NCBI GenBank assembly: GCA_029259845.1
Contig: JAJDEI010000079.1
Location: 1-64,000, forward strand
Reading direction: 5' to 3'
Length of the DNA stretch: 64,000 nucleotides
Origin: Planctomycetaceae bacterium
Lineage (GTDB): Bacteria > Planctomycetota > Planctomycetia > Planctomycetales > Planctomycetaceae
A program made the position numbers and the translations under genes. This document shows, one piece after another, positions 1-8,731 of the stretch; the first letter of the stretch is position 1; the number at the start of each line of letters is the position of its first letter. The notes under the pieces are model-generated. The model was not told where the DNA came from. It saw only the letters and a program-made list of their open reading frames with translations, and did not search any database.

Positions 1-162
1 TCGCACCAGCTTCCGCGCCGCCGCTTTCCCGACAGAAACCAGCGAATTCAATTCCTGACGTTCCTCCGCTGTCAACGTGACGCAATACCGCTTCGTCAGG
101 GCACCCTCCGTGGCGATTAAAAAACGCTCTTCCCGAGCAACCGCCCCAAGAATACCATCCAT
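1..162 (-). CDS. IS630-type transposase, N-terminal part (cut by window start)
   Basis: The first 54 residues of a minus-strand protein are visible; the rest lies left of the window. Residues about 24-54 (KRYCVTLTAEERQEL, then SLVSVGKAAARKLVR) match the N-terminal helix-turn-helix region of IS630/Tc1-mariner-like transposases, which bind the element ends. The DDE catalytic domain would lie outside the window, so activity cannot be judged. The start is the ATG at 162; another ATG just upstream leads straight to a stop. The 23 residues before the recognisable segment are not typical of the family, so the true start could be later. A TA-flanked repeat begins 23 bases upstream and may be related to the element. 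The family call is from memory of the N-terminal motif. Confidence 0.6.
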   Translation of the reverse strand, partial: MDGILGAVAREERFLIATEGALTKRYCVTLTAEERQELNSLVSVGKAAARKLVR

Positions 163-184
163 CAAAGCATGACTGACAGAGCAC

Positions 185-371
185 TAGGTCGTGTTGACAT
201 TCAAGAATGGGTCGCACGGGTTGTCCCAACCCGTGCCGCCCCGCGACAAGAAGCCTTTGCGTCAATCGTCCGGTGAAGGACAAGCTTCCTGCCGCTGCGC
301 GGCACCGGTTGGGACAACCGGTGCTACCCGAAATCCCCTGCAAAACGGGCCGTTTGATTGTCAGGACAACC
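185..371. repeat. TA-flanked inverted-repeat element, family A, copy 1
   Basis: This stretch starts with TAGGTCGTGTTGACATTCAA and aligns along its length with the reverse complement of 1723-1910 and with 31489-31658. It contains two palindromic cores, one around ACGGGTTGTCCCAACCCGT and one around ACCGGTTGGGACAACCGGT, joined by a conserved spacer. The right end (GATTGTCAGGACAACC) is eroded compared with copy 2. It carries no open frame and looks like a non-autonomous MITE. Confidence 0.8.
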
Positions 372-481
372 GCATCGTTCGGACTAATCCGCAAGCGGAG
401 GTGATGAGACTGAGAGTCTTGCGAGCCGAACACTCGTCGATTCGCGGTGACCCGCCGCGTCGTTTGGCCAACAGGATCGTT

Positions 482-988
482 CTACCAACTCGATTCGAGC
501 GGCAACCGTTCCGTCAGCGCGGCGACGCCGACACGGTTCTCGGCGGTCGGGATCGTGACAACCGCGCAGGTCTCCTCGGTTTCCCACAGCGCGACGCAAA
601 TCGCCTCCACGCCGTACGAAGACAACAACTGAGGGCAGACGGTTTCGAGCAGATACCGGGCCATGTTCTCGGCGGTTGGGTTGTCTGGCAGAAGAAAATA
701 CTTCGTCGGCTCGACACTGCGGATCGCCGCGATGCCGTTCGCGTCATCGCGGCTGAGGACGAAGCCGTGGTCCCAATGTTCGTCAATCCAACCTTTGAGC
801 AACGCCTTCAACTCGGCGAAGTCGATCACGCGGCCCACTTCATCGACCTGCGCGGGCCCCTCGTCGTCGGCCGTCACATGGAAGTCGGCGACGTAGTTGT
901 GTCCGTGGAAGTTGGCGCACTTCCCCTCATGGCCGAGCAACCGATGCCCCGCGTTAAACCGAATCCGTCGCATGACGGTGACGTTCAT
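482..988 (-). CDS. queD: 6-carboxytetrahydropterin synthase QueD
   Basis: This 168-residue protein belongs to the 6-pyruvoyltetrahydropterin synthase/QueD family, which converts 7,8-dihydroneopterin triphosphate to 6-carboxy-5,6,7,8-tetrahydropterin in the cytoplasm on the way to queuosine and other 7-deazapurines. The zinc ligands are visible as His15 (FNAGH) and His28/His30 (FHGHNY); Cys24 is the expected catalytic cysteine; HWDH (71-74), NPTAEN (103-108) and the late Glu in WETEE complete the signature. The frame is open upstream to 1267, but AAGGGAG sits 9 bases before the ATG at 988 and the homologous region begins there, so 988 is preferred over 1009. No other queuosine gene is nearby. 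A QueD assignment is more likely than a eukaryote-type PTPS because of the Cys24 context. Confidence 0.93.
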   Translation of the reverse strand: MNVTVMRRIRFNAGHRLLGHEGKCANFHGHNYVADFHVTADDEGPAQVDEVGRVIDFAELKALLKGWIDEHWDHGFVLSRDDANGIAAIRSVEPTKYFLLPDNPTAENMARYLLETVCPQLLSSYGVEAICVALWETEETCAVVTIPTAENRVGVAALTERLPLESSW

Positions 989-1092
989 TTCTTGTGGCTC
1001 CCTTGACATGGTCTCCCACCATTCTAGGAAGTTCCCGGCAGTTTGCACGTCGGCTTTGTGAGACGATATGCTGAGGGGGCATCCGCTCATGT

Positions 1093-1236
1093 CCGGGTGG
1101 CTGGGGCGCTGTTGAGGCGACGGAAACGCGTCGCCGACCGAACTCTGGGGCCGTGACGCGGTGCGTTCACTGTCCACAGCCCCAGAGTTCCGCGCGGCCT
1201 GGCAATCATCGATTTCAGATCGCCCCAGCCACCCGG
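1093..1236. repeat. Inverted-repeat element, family B, copy 1
   Basis: The element has perfect 16-base terminal inverted repeats, CCGGGTGGCTGGGGCG at 1093-1108 and its complement at 1221-1236. Internally an ACTCTGGGGCCG / GGCCCCAGAGTTC-type inverted pair is present. Related ends occur at 20734-20811 and 34227-34367. It fills most of the 353-base gap between queD and the MazG-like gene; nothing else was recognised in that gap. Confidence 0.75.
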
Positions 1237-1341
1237 AAATGAGCGAGAACCAGCATCGCACGGACACACCCTTGTGCTAACGCCGCCGATTCGGTGCATG
1301 AGTGACCAGTTCGAGTGGGAATCAGCGGGGAGGAACGATCT

Positions 1342-1725
1342 GTGACGCTCGCCGAGGCACAGCAGCGGGTAGACGCCTGGATTCAGGAGGTGGGCGTTCG
1401 CTATTTTTCCGAACTCACCAATCTGGCCCAATTGGCGGAGGAAGTGGGCGAAGTCGCCCGTGTGATCTCCCGGCAGTACGGCGAGCAGAGCGACAAGGCG
1501 AGCGACCGCAACATCGAGTTGGGCGAGGAACTGGCGGACGTGCTGTTCGTCGTGATCTGTCTCGCCAACCAGACCGGCATCGACCTGACGGACGCTTTCG
1601 AGCGATCGCTCCAGAAGAAAACAACTCGTGATCGTGAGCGCCACCAGCAGAATCCCAAGCTCACCGGCGACACGTCCGATCACGACGTCCCAACGTCCGG
1701 CGATCAACCATCCACCGCCGATTAG
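1342..1725 (+). CDS. MazG-like nucleotide pyrophosphohydrolase
   Basis: This 127-residue protein has the all-alpha MazG/NTP pyrophosphatase signature: EEVGE at residues 33-37 and EELADVLF at 62-69, giving the ExxE...ExxD set that binds magnesium. Such enzymes hydrolyse (d)NTPs to monophosphates and pyrophosphate, often as house-cleaning of non-canonical nucleotides; the substrate here is unknown. The frame is open from an earlier GTG at 1315, but GGGGAGGA lies 7 bases before the GTG at 1342 and the homologous sequence starts with TLAEAQQ, so 1342 is chosen. The last ~17 residues are hydrophilic and unlike the core. The TAG stop codon at 1723-1725 is also the first three bases of a repeat element, so the element end now provides the stop. 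Confidence 0.88.
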   Translation: MTLAEAQQRVDAWIQEVGVRYFSELTNLAQLAEEVGEVARVISRQYGEQSDKASDRNIELGEELADVLFVVICLANQTGIDLTDAFERSLQKKTTRDRERHQQNPKLTGDTSDHDVPTSGDQPSTAD

Positions 1726-1910
1726 GTCGTGTTGACATTACAAACGTTCCATTTTCAGGGGGAATCGGGGTAGCACCGGTTGTCCCAACCGGTGCCGCGC
1801 AGCGGCAGGAAGCATGTCCTTCACCGGACGGTTCACGCAAAGGCTTCTTGTCGTGGGACGACACGGGTTGAGGCAACCCGTGCTACCCATTTGAATGTCA
1901 AAACGACCTA
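1723..1910. repeat. TA-flanked inverted-repeat element, family A, copy 2
   Basis: This is the most complete copy, 188 bases long. The ends are TAGGTCGTGTTGACATT and the inverted TAGGTCGTTTTGACATT, a 17-base terminal inverted repeat with one mismatch, bounded by TA on both sides as expected for IS630/Tc1-type target duplication. It is inverted relative to copies 1 and 3. The left end overlaps the stop codon of the upstream MazG-like gene. It has no coding capacity. Confidence 0.85.
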
Positions 1911-2056
1911 GCGGCGCCCGTTAGGAAGCGCTCGCGAACGGATCACTTTCCTGGCATGACCACATGGGCTGCCGTCCGACTTGTGGGACTGCTACGATGC
2001 CGCATCGTGCAGAAAGCCCGGTTCACCATTTCCCTCGACCCCAGGAAAGTTGCCCG

Positions 2057-3097
2057 ATGGATGCTGCAGCGCTGGCTGACAGCCGGCTAATGAAGGCCGT
2101 GCGGCGCGAACCGACCGACACCACGCCCGTGTGGATCATGCGTCAGGCGGGCCGTTTTCTGCCGGAATACATGGCGGTCCGCAGCCAGGTCTCCTCGGTG
2201 CTCGAACTGTGCCGGGCTCCCGAACTGGCGGCCGAGGTGACCCTCAGCGCCCAGCAGGTCCTCGGAGTCGATGCGGCCATTCTGTTCGCCGACCTGCCCC
2301 CGCTGCTGATCCCCATGGGCTTCGACCTGACCTACGAACCGGGCCCGACGATTCACAACCCCCTGCGACTGGGCGACGATCTGGAGCGGGTGCGGGCCAT
2401 CGCATCCGCGGCCGAGATGGGCGAAGTCATGGAGACGGCGCGGCTCGTGCGGGCCGGGCTGCCGGATGACATCCCCCTGATTGGCTTCGCCGGCGCGCCG
2501 TTCACACTCGCCTCCTATGCCGTCGAAGGGGGCGGGTCGCGGGACTTCCGGCATACCAAGACGTTGATGTACGCCGACCCGTCCGCCTGGGACGCCTTCT
2601 TAGAGCGGATCGTGGAGAGTCTGATCGTGTACCTTCGCGGACAGATCGCGGCGGGGTGCCAGCTCGTGCAACTGTTCGACAGTTGGGGCGGATGCCTGTC
2701 CCCGTCCGACTACCGGCGTTACGTGTTGCCCTCCACCCAAGCAGTTATCCGGGCGATCGAGGCCGAAGTCCCGGTAATTCACTTCCTCACAGGCAACCCC
2801 GCGCTGCTGCCCCTGATGCGGGAGGCGGGCGGACAGGTGATCGGGCTCGACTGGCGCGTCGGCCTGAAGGAAGGATGGCAGACCGTCGGCCATGACGTCG
2901 CCGTGCAGGGGAATCTCGATCCGGTCTCCCTGTTCGCCGACCTCAACACGTTACGAGCACGAACACAAGACGTGCTCAACGCCGCCGAGGGACGCCCCGG
3001 ACACATCTTCAACCTGGGGCACGGCGTGATGCCCGGCATGAACCCGGACAACGTCAAAGCGCTCGTCGAGATGGTCCACGAGATGGGGCAGCGATAA
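2057..3097 (+). CDS. hemE: Uroporphyrinogen decarboxylase
   Basis: HemE removes the four acetate carboxyl groups of uroporphyrinogen III to give coproporphyrinogen III in cytoplasmic haem synthesis. The 346-residue protein has the family length and signatures: [10 protein letters not shown] at 29-38, the Asp of the AAILFAD segment at 79 that corresponds to the active-site aspartate, [12 protein letters not shown], and the C-terminal [13 protein letters not shown]. The frame opens at 1964, but AGGAAAG lies 8 bases before the ATG at 2057 and homologues start here. The gene is monocistronic in this window. All key motifs are intact. Confidence 0.97.
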   Translation: MDAAALADSRLMKAVRREPTDTTPVWIMRQAGRFLPEYMAVRSQVSSVLELCRAPELAAEVTLSAQQVLGVDAAILFADLPPLLIPMGFDLTYEPGPTIHNPLRLGDDLERVRAIASAAEMGEVMETARLVRAGLPDDIPLIGFAGAPFTLASYAVEGGGSRDFRHTKTLMYADPSAWDAFLERIVESLIVYLRGQIAAGCQLVQLFDSWGGCLSPSDYRRYVLPSTQAVIRAIEAEVPVIHFLTGNPALLPLMREAGGQVIGLDWRVGLKEGWQTVGHDVAVQGNLDPVSLFADLNTLRARTQDVLNAAEGRPGHIFNLGHGVMPGMNPDNVKALVEMVHEMGQR

Positions 3098-3176
3098 GCC
3101 GACGGGCGACAACCATCGCCCTGCTTGAAGCAACCCTCCGAATCTTATCGCCAATCGCGACCAGCCAATCGCCAGA

Positions 3177-3554
3177 TCACGTTTCGTTGAGGATCGCCCG
3201 ACGGCGACGACGGCGGCGCGTCGCGTGGGCCCAGCGGTCGCCGGATTCGGCTTCGAGGAAGAACGATCCGGCCAGAATGCGGTAGAACAGCAACAGGAGG
3301 AACGCCCCCCCGGTCGCTGCGCAGAACCCGATGACACTGATCGGCTCGACCTTCGCTCCCTCACGGAAGTACATCACCGTCCCGCAGCCGATCACGCAGC
3401 CGACGATGCCCATCAACATCGTGCCAATGGCTCCGCCGGGATCACGCCCCGGCATGAGCGCCTTGGCGGTCAGCCCGACGATCGTGCCGAAGCCGACCCA
3501 CATCAGGAACTCGTTGACGGCCGCTCGCACCGCCTCCATGAACTGGGCGTCCAT
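3177..3554 (-). CDS. GlsB/YeaQ/YmgE-type membrane protein
   Basis: This small 125-residue membrane protein belongs to the transglycosylase-associated (GlsB/YeaQ/YmgE) family, whose role is unknown; it is often stress-associated. Three hydrophobic segments are visible, separated by glycine-rich turns, with the family pattern GLTAKALMPGRDPGGAIGTMLMGIVG (shown only in part: PGRDPGGAIGTMLMGIVG). The C terminus is Arg-rich (RRRRRRRA) and probably cytoplasmic. The start at 3554 is supported by GAGGGAGAATGGA directly upstream; the longer frame to 3632 has no homology-like sequence. It lies alone and converges with hemE. Confidence 0.8.
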   Translation of the reverse strand: MDAQFMEAVRAAVNEFLMWVGFGTIVGLTAKALMPGRDPGGAIGTMLMGIVGCVIGCGTVMYFREGAKVEPISVIGFCAATGGAFLLLLFYRILAGSFFLEAESGDRWAHATRRRRRRRAILNET

Positions 3555-3794
3555 TCCATTCTCCCTCGACTCACCACGGGCGTCTCGGCAATACCAATAA
3601 CCGGCCAGTCTTCCCACGTCGGCAAAGTTCACTCAGCCGCAGCACGCCTTTTCAACGGGCCTGTTATACGGCTTATCGCCCGTTTGACCCTCAGACTTGG
3701 AACGGGAGCGTACAACTGATCAGAACCGCCCGATCGTCAAACTCGACCTCGCCTGTCTGGTTCACGGATCGCAAGAGCGAATGGTCCGATCCTC

Positions 3795-4061
3795 TCAACA
3801 ACCGCCACCGACCGACAAGACAAAGTGCACCTCGCTGTCCGGACCGACCGTTTCCTTCACGCCGAGATCGCTGATCCGAGAGTCCACCGCGACGGACAAG
3901 CCCGGCTTGAGGCGATCGCCCTCGCAGAGACGCGTCTTGATGCCGGGAAACCGTTCGTCGAGCCGATCGATGACCTCACGCACCGTGTCACCCGCGACTT
4001 CGACGGACCTCTGACCGCCAGTGTGTCGCCGCAGAGAGGGGGGGATAAAAATGTGTGGCAT
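3795..4061 (-). CDS. MoaD/ThiS-family ubiquitin-like protein
   Basis: The 88-residue protein has the beta-grasp pattern of MoaD/ThiS sulfur carriers: an N-terminal IPPSLRRHTGGQ strand-turn, VAGDTVREVIDRLDERFPGI as the central helix (in part), and a C-terminal LSVGGGC. Family members carry sulfur as a C-terminal thiocarboxylate on Gly-Gly, for molybdopterin, thiamine, or cysteine synthesis. Here the Gly tail is followed by one extra Cys, so the tail would have to be trimmed, or the protein may not act as a carrier. No E1-like or MoaE partner is adjacent. The start at 4061 is chosen because homologues begin with M-x-x-I-P; no strong Shine-Dalgarno sequence is visible. Confidence 0.72.
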   Translation of the reverse strand: MPHIFIPPSLRRHTGGQRSVEVAGDTVREVIDRLDERFPGIKTRLCEGDRLKPGLSVAVDSRISDLGVKETVGPDSEVHFVLSVGGGC

Positions 4062-4196
4062 CGGTTCGGCAAGACCTGTTCCCAAATACCCGTGGCTGTG
4101 CAACGTTCGCTTGCGGATGAGCACCACCATTGAGGCCACAGCCACACCTTCCAGCCGCACACAAGGTGACCGGTGCCCCAATCTTCTAACGATTCC

Positions 4197-5630
4197 TCAG
4201 GCCATAATTTCTCGAAGGATGTGGGACGGTTCGACCCCGGTCAGCCGCATGTCGAGCCCTTGATAGGGGACGCTGAACCGCTTGTGGTCGATGCCCAGCA
4301 GGTGCAGCATCGTGGCGTGCAGGTCGCGGACGTGCACGACGTTGTCCACGGCGTTGTAGCCGAGGTCGTCTGTCGCACCGTGGGTTACGCCCCCTTTGAG
4401 GCCTCCGCCGGCCATCCACATCGAGAAACCTTTGATGTGGTGATCGCGGCCCGCCCCGCCTTTCCCCTGAAACATGGGCGTGCGTCCGAACTCGCCCCCC
4501 CAGATGATGAGCGTGTCCTCCAGCATGCCGCGCTGCTTGAGATCGGTGAGCAGGGCCCAGGTCGGTTTGTCGGTCAGTTCACTACAGATGTTCATGTAGC
4601 GCACGAGATCGCCGTGATGGTCCCAGCCGCGATGGTACAGATGGATAAAGCGCACCCCCCGCTCGGCCAATCGGCGGGCCAGCAGGCAGTTGGAGGCAAA
4701 GGATCCGTCGCCCGGAGTGGCGCCGTACATGTCGAGAATGTGCTTGGGTTCGTCGGAGACATCCACCAACTCCGGCACGGACGTCTGCATGCGGAAAGCC
4801 ATTTCGTACGCGGCGATCCGGGTGGCGATCTCCGGATTGTCGACTCGGGCGTTGCGATGCTCGTTCAGTTGCTTAATCGTATCGACGAGGCGTCGTTGCT
4901 GGGGCATGGTCACTCCGGGCGGATTGGCGACGTAGTGCACCGGGTCACCACTCGCGTTGAACTCGACCCCCTGAAACCGGCTGGGCAGGAACCCCGGTCC
5001 CCATTGTCGCGACGCAATCGGCTGGGGATTGCGGCCGCCGATACTGGTCATGACCACGAATCCCGGCAACTCCTTGGTCTCGCTGCCGAGCCCATAGTTG
5101 ATCCACGAACCCATCGACGGACGGCCGCTGAGGGCCGTGCCGGTGTTCATAAACGTATGGGCCGGATCGTGATTGATCTGCTCGGTGACCATCGAACGGA
5201 TGATGCAGATGTCGTCGGCCAGTTTCTGATGCCAGGGGAGAAAGTCGCTGATCTCCTGACCGCTTTGCCCATACTTGCCGAACTTGGTGAGCGGCCCCTG
5301 ACACTTCAATTCCTTCCCCTGCAATTGGGCGATCGGTTGTCCCTGGGTGAAGGAATCGGGCATCGGCTGACCGTCCATCTCGGCCAACACCGGCTTGTAA
5401 TCGAACGTTTCCAGATGCGACGGCCCCCCGGCCATGCAGAGGAAAATCACCCGTTTGACCTTCGGCGGGAAATGGGGAAAACCGGTCAGCCCGCCGGTCC
5501 CCGAGCCAGACGGGAGAGCCCCTGCCGCCCGTTCATCGTGAAGCAGCGACGACAACGCCAGTGATCCCAATCCGAGACCGGTGCGGAACAGGAATGTGCG
5601 ACGGTTCAGACAAGTGGCGAGAGGGTGCAT
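4197..5630 (-). CDS. DUF1501 protein with twin-arginine signal
   Basis: This 477-residue protein belongs to the DUF1501 family, related in fold to the alkaline phosphatase/sulfatase superfamily; its biochemical role is not known. It begins with a twin-arginine-type signal (NRRTFLFRTGLGLGSLAL, residues 9-26), so export of a folded, possibly cofactor-bearing protein is likely. Family motifs are GGPSHLETFD (68-77), WGGEFGRTP and AGRDHH near the C terminus. It starts 8 bases after the stop of the DUF1549/DUF1553 gene, the standard planctomycete pairing, so the two probably work together, perhaps at the cell surface on polymeric substrates (inference). Length is normal for the family and nothing is missing. 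Confidence 0.9.
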   Translation of the reverse strand: MHPLATCLNRRTFLFRTGLGLGSLALSSLLHDERAAGALPSGSGTGGLTGFPHFPPKVKRVIFLCMAGGPSHLETFDYKPVLAEMDGQPMPDSFTQGQPIAQLQGKELKCQGPLTKFGKYGQSGQEISDFLPWHQKLADDICIIRSMVTEQINHDPAHTFMNTGTALSGRPSMGSWINYGLGSETKELPGFVVMTSIGGRNPQPIASRQWGPGFLPSRFQGVEFNASGDPVHYVANPPGVTMPQQRRLVDTIKQLNEHRNARVDNPEIATRIAAYEMAFRMQTSVPELVDVSDEPKHILDMYGATPGDGSFASNCLLARRLAERGVRFIHLYHRGWDHHGDLVRYMNICSELTDKPTWALLTDLKQRGMLEDTLIIWGGEFGRTPMFQGKGGAGRDHHIKGFSMWMAGGGLKGGVTHGATDDLGYNAVDNVVHVRDLHATMLHLLGIDHKRFSVPYQGLDMRLTGVEPSHILREIMA

Positions 5631-5638
5631 GTCTCAAT

Positions 5639-8029
5639 TCAATTCCGCGTGATCGTTTCGTTGAGGTTGAGCACGGCGCGGGCGACAGTCGTCCACGCGG
5701 CCAGTTCGGCGGCGCCTTTCGTGGCAGCATCTTCGGCACGCTTCTTGTCACCCACGTTGACAAGCCGCTGCCCCGCCTCCGGATGCTCCTGAAACTGCCC
5801 GCGGCTCTCCACGAGCAGATCCTGAAGCAGTTGTCGTTCGGTGTCGTCCGGTGTTCGCGACAGCGCGCGGCGGAACAGGAAGTCCAGACGCGCATCAACC
5901 GTCTCGACTCCCTCGGCGAGGACGTGTTCTGCAAGAACCCGCGCCGCTTCGACAAAGGTCGGATCGTTCAGCAACACCAGAGCCGCCAGCGGCGTGTTCG
6001 ACCGCGGACGTTGGGCCGTACATTCCTCGCGGCTGGGGGCGTCGAACGCCTTGAGCATCGGATGCAGAAACTGACGCTGCCAGTGCACATACACCCCTCG
6101 CCTCCATTCGCGCTTGTCGGTGTCATGCACGTACTTCCGTTTGGGAAAATTCAGATGCCGGTAGTAGCCCGCCGGTTGATAAGGCCGAATACTCTCCCCT
6201 CCGTAATCGGTCACGAGCAATCCACTGACCGCCAGGGCGGTGTCCCGCACGAATTCCGCCGGCAGCCGAAACCGCGACTGCCGCGCATAGAGACGATTCA
6301 ACGGGTCCCGAGCCCGAAGCTCCGGTGACTCCCCCGACGCCTGCCGATACGTGTGGCTCATCACGATCTGCTTGAGCATGTGCTTGATATCCCAACCGCT
6401 CTCGACGAACTCGACCGCCAAATTGTCCAGCAGTTCCGGATGAACGGGCGGTTCGCCCTGTCCGCCAAAGTCGTCCAGGTCGCCGGCCAGGCCGGTGCCG
6501 AAACAGAGATACCAGAGCCGGTTGACCATCACCCGTGCAGTCAGCAGCCCGGCTCCGCGTTCGGGTGACGTCAGCCAGTTCGCCAGATCGAGCCGCGTGG
6601 CCCGCTTGCCGTCGGTCTCGATCTCCCCCAGAAACTCAGGAATGGCCGGCTGCATGATCGGGCCGCTCTCATTGAGCCAGTCGCCGCGCGGCAGCAGGCG
6701 GATCGTGCGGGGTGTCTCCAGCGCGACGGTGATCATCGACCGCCGCACGGTCTTGCGGACCGCTTGCTGTTGCTTCTTCAGTTCGGCGAGCTGTGCTTCG
6801 AGCGGCTTCCGGGCGTCCTCTGCCTCGGTCTTGCTGAGCTGTGCCTCGATTTCGCTGATTTGTGAAGCCAGTTCTTTCAATCGGCTTGCCTGCTCCGGTG
6901 TCGGCAGTGCAAGTTCCGGTTCGCGCTTGGTGGGCAGACTGTTGTCGCCGGAGGTGAAATGCCGCGCCTCATCGATGTCCGCGAAGAACGCCTGCATCGA
7001 ATAGAAGTCCTTCATCGTCAGCGGGTCGTATTTGTGATCGTGACACTGGCAGCAGCCCATCGTGGCCCCCATCCAGACAGCCGACAGGTTCCGCACTCGG
7101 TCCGCCGCATAGATCGCCAGATACTCCTTCGGCTGCACGCCCCCTTCGTGGGACGTTTGCAGCAGCCGATTGTAACCGGTTGCGATTTTCTGATCGGTCG
7201 TCGATTCCGGGAGGAGATCGCCCGCCAACTGTTCCCGTGTGAACTGGTCGAACGGCAGGTTGTTGTTAAACGCGTTGATGACGTAATCGCGATACGGCGA
7301 GATGCTCTGATCCTGATCGCCGTGATAGCCGACCGTGTCGGCGTACCGCACGAGATCGAGCCAGTAGACGGCCATCCGCTCGCCATAGTGGGGCGATTCG
7401 AGCAGCCGGTCGACGAGCCGCTCGTAAGCTCGCGGATCATCGCTCTCCACGAACGCGTCGACCTCTTCCGGAGTCGGCGGCAGTCCGATCAAGTCAAAGC
7501 TCAGCCGCCGAATCAGCGTCACGCGGTCCGCATCCGGTGCGGGGGACAAGCCCTCCTGCGTGAGACGATTGAGGATAGAATTGTCGATCCAATGCGACGG
7601 CCATGCCGTGTCCTCAACGGACGGCACGTCCTGCCGTCGCGGGTTCACGTAGGCCCAGAACGGCTGATACACGGCTCCTGCGGCGATCCACTGCTTGATG
7701 AGTTCCCGTTCCTGCGGCGAGAGACTTTTCCCCGATTCGTCCGGCGGCATCTTCAGGTCCGGGTCCTCGCTGAAAATGCGGATGATCACCTCGCTCTCTG
7801 CCGGGTTCCCCGCGACGATGGCCGACGCCTTGGCGGATTCCTCGACGTCGAGTCGCAGCTCGGCCTCGCGATCGTTCGCATTCGGACCATGACAGGCGAA
7901 ACAGCGATCGGACAGAATCGGGCGGATATCGCGATTGAACTCAATCTGGCCCGCAGACGAAAACGGGCCGGTCAGTACGGCCACAAGCAAGACTGAGGCG
8001 ACACCCCAGACGCATTGGCGGAACCTCAT
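5639..8029 (-). CDS. DUF1549/DUF1553 (PSCyt1-PSCyt2-PSD1) secreted protein
   Basis: This ~796-residue protein has the planctomycete PSCyt1-PSCyt2-PSD1 architecture. After an N-terminal hydrophobic signal (residues ~7-27) comes a cytochrome-c-like motif CFACHG (Cys43, Cys46, His47), which should bind haem c. DUF1549 follows, with a second haem-like motif MGCCQCHDHKYDP, then a short Glu/Lys/Gln-rich coiled coil and the C-terminal DUF1553. Its enzymatic role is unknown. The frame is open to 8083; the ATG at 8029 places the signal peptide at the N terminus and is preferred, though no strong Shine-Dalgarno sequence supports either start. It is the first gene of a two-gene operon with the DUF1501 gene downstream. 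Confidence 0.88.
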   Translation of the reverse strand: MRFRQCVWGVASVLLVAVLTGPFSSAGQIEFNRDIRPILSDRCFACHGPNANDREAELRLDVEESAKASAIVAGNPAESEVIIRIFSEDPDLKMPPDESGKSLSPQERELIKQWIAAGAVYQPFWAYVNPRRQDVPSVEDTAWPSHWIDNSILNRLTQEGLSPAPDADRVTLIRRLSFDLIGLPPTPEEVDAFVESDDPRAYERLVDRLLESPHYGERMAVYWLDLVRYADTVGYHGDQDQSISPYRDYVINAFNNNLPFDQFTREQLAGDLLPESTTDQKIATGYNRLLQTSHEGGVQPKEYLAIYAADRVRNLSAVWMGATMGCCQCHDHKYDPLTMKDFYSMQAFFADIDEARHFTSGDNSLPTKREPELALPTPEQASRLKELASQISEIEAQLSKTEAEDARKPLEAQLAELKKQQQAVRKTVRRSMITVALETPRTIRLLPRGDWLNESGPIMQPAIPEFLGEIETDGKRATRLDLANWLTSPERGAGLLTARVMVNRLWYLCFGTGLAGDLDDFGGQGEPPVHPELLDNLAVEFVESGWDIKHMLKQIVMSHTYRQASGESPELRARDPLNRLYARQSRFRLPAEFVRDTALAVSGLLVTDYGGESIRPYQPAGYYRHLNFPKRKYVHDTDKREWRRGVYVHWQRQFLHPMLKAFDAPSREECTAQRPRSNTPLAALVLLNDPTFVEAARVLAEHVLAEGVETVDARLDFLFRRALSRTPDDTERQLLQDLLVESRGQFQEHPEAGQRLVNVGDKKRAEDAATKGAAELAAWTTVARAVLNLNETITRN

Positions 8030-8381
8030 GAGTCTCGGAGATTCAAACAGTTGCGACATGTGAACAAGGTTGAAGTCGGACATGAACGATCAGGAAGGCG
8101 GACAACCACGAGGAAACCATTGGCTGGCGAGAACATCGTACCACGTCGCAATCGCCACGGAAAATAGGCGGCACATGTCGCGGTCAACACGCCGGCAGTT
8201 GCCGCGTCCGTTCCGTGATTCACTCAGATTTCGTCTGTGCCACCAACTTCGCAGTGCAGGCTCAACGTCGATGATCCACGCGTCGTGTGGTCGGTTTAGG
8301 ATATCGTGTCACGCCCGGTCAGGTCTCTCCGGACCCTTCTCCGGGTGGATCTGGCGCCGGGTTGCGAAGCAGTCGGATGAT
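8030..8381. other. Intergenic stretch with no recognised gene
   Basis: The 352 bases between the DUF1549 start and the hicA stop hold no frame with family resemblance. The promoter of the DUF1549-DUF1501 operon is expected here, but no confident -35/-10 pair was found. Confidence 0.5.
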
Positions 8382-8534
8382 TCACAGGGCGAGGCGCTCC
8401 TTGATCTCCCGATGTCGCGGCACCGCTTGCGAGACGCCGGTATTGGGATTGCGGTACCAGTCGTGCTTCCCACCGTGCCAGACCAACTCGCTACCGACGC
8501 TCTCAATCATGCGTATCAAATCGATCCGCTTCAT
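8382..8534 (-). CDS. hicA: HicA-like toxin (short mRNA interferase)
   Basis: This 50-residue frame is too short for usual ORF cut-offs but matches HicA, a double-stranded-RNA-binding-fold mRNA endoribonuclease. It shows the core HGGKHDWYRNP (residues 20-30), containing the catalytic-type His24, and the family ending PRHREIKERLA (39-49). The ATG at 8534 overlaps the TGA of the upstream hicB-like gene (ATGA), so the toxin is translated after the antitoxin. At 50 residues it ends slightly earlier than most HicA proteins, which continue with a short helix, so it may be a minimal or slightly shortened toxin. The order antitoxin then toxin is the reverse of the classical hicAB order. Confidence 0.82.
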   Translation of the reverse strand: MKRIDLIRMIESVGSELVWHGGKHDWYRNPNTGVSQAVPRHREIKERLAL

Positions 8535-8725
8535 GAGATGACCAGATCGCCGACTTTTCGCACTCCGGGAATCTGGCCGCTCGTGACGTCCTTGTACAGG
8601 TCCCGCAAATGGTCCAGCAGGTCATCGAGCGTCGCGCCCTGCGTCCAATAATCGGGATAGTCCTGCAGGTAACCCAAGTAGGCCCCGTCCTCCTCCCAGT
8701 AAACGTACTTGATCGTGCGCAACAT
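8531..8725 (-). CDS. hicB: HicB-like antitoxin
   Basis: The 64-residue protein has the degraded RNase-H-like fold pattern of HicB antitoxins: YVYWEEDGAYLGYLQDYP (residues 7-24), then a GATLDDLLDHLRDLY helix that corresponds to the GDTLEEAL segment of the family. HicB binds and neutralises HicA; longer members also carry a DNA-binding domain, which is absent here, so autoregulation would need another mechanism. The start at 8725 has a strong AGGAG 6 bases upstream. The stop overlaps the hicA start by four bases. Confidence 0.8.
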   Translation of the reverse strand: MLRTIKYVYWEEDGAYLGYLQDYPDYWTQGATLDDLLDHLRDLYKDVTSGQIPGVRKVGDLVIS

Positions 8726-8731
8726 TGCTCA

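Noticed and set aside
191-1006. Long plus-strand frame of 271 codons
   Set aside because: It runs antisense to queD and through a repeat; the encoded sequence resembles no family.
4173-5564. Plus-strand frame of 463 codons
   Set aside because: It is antisense to the DUF1501 gene, which has clear family motifs and a twin-arginine signal. Long antisense frames are expected at this GC content.
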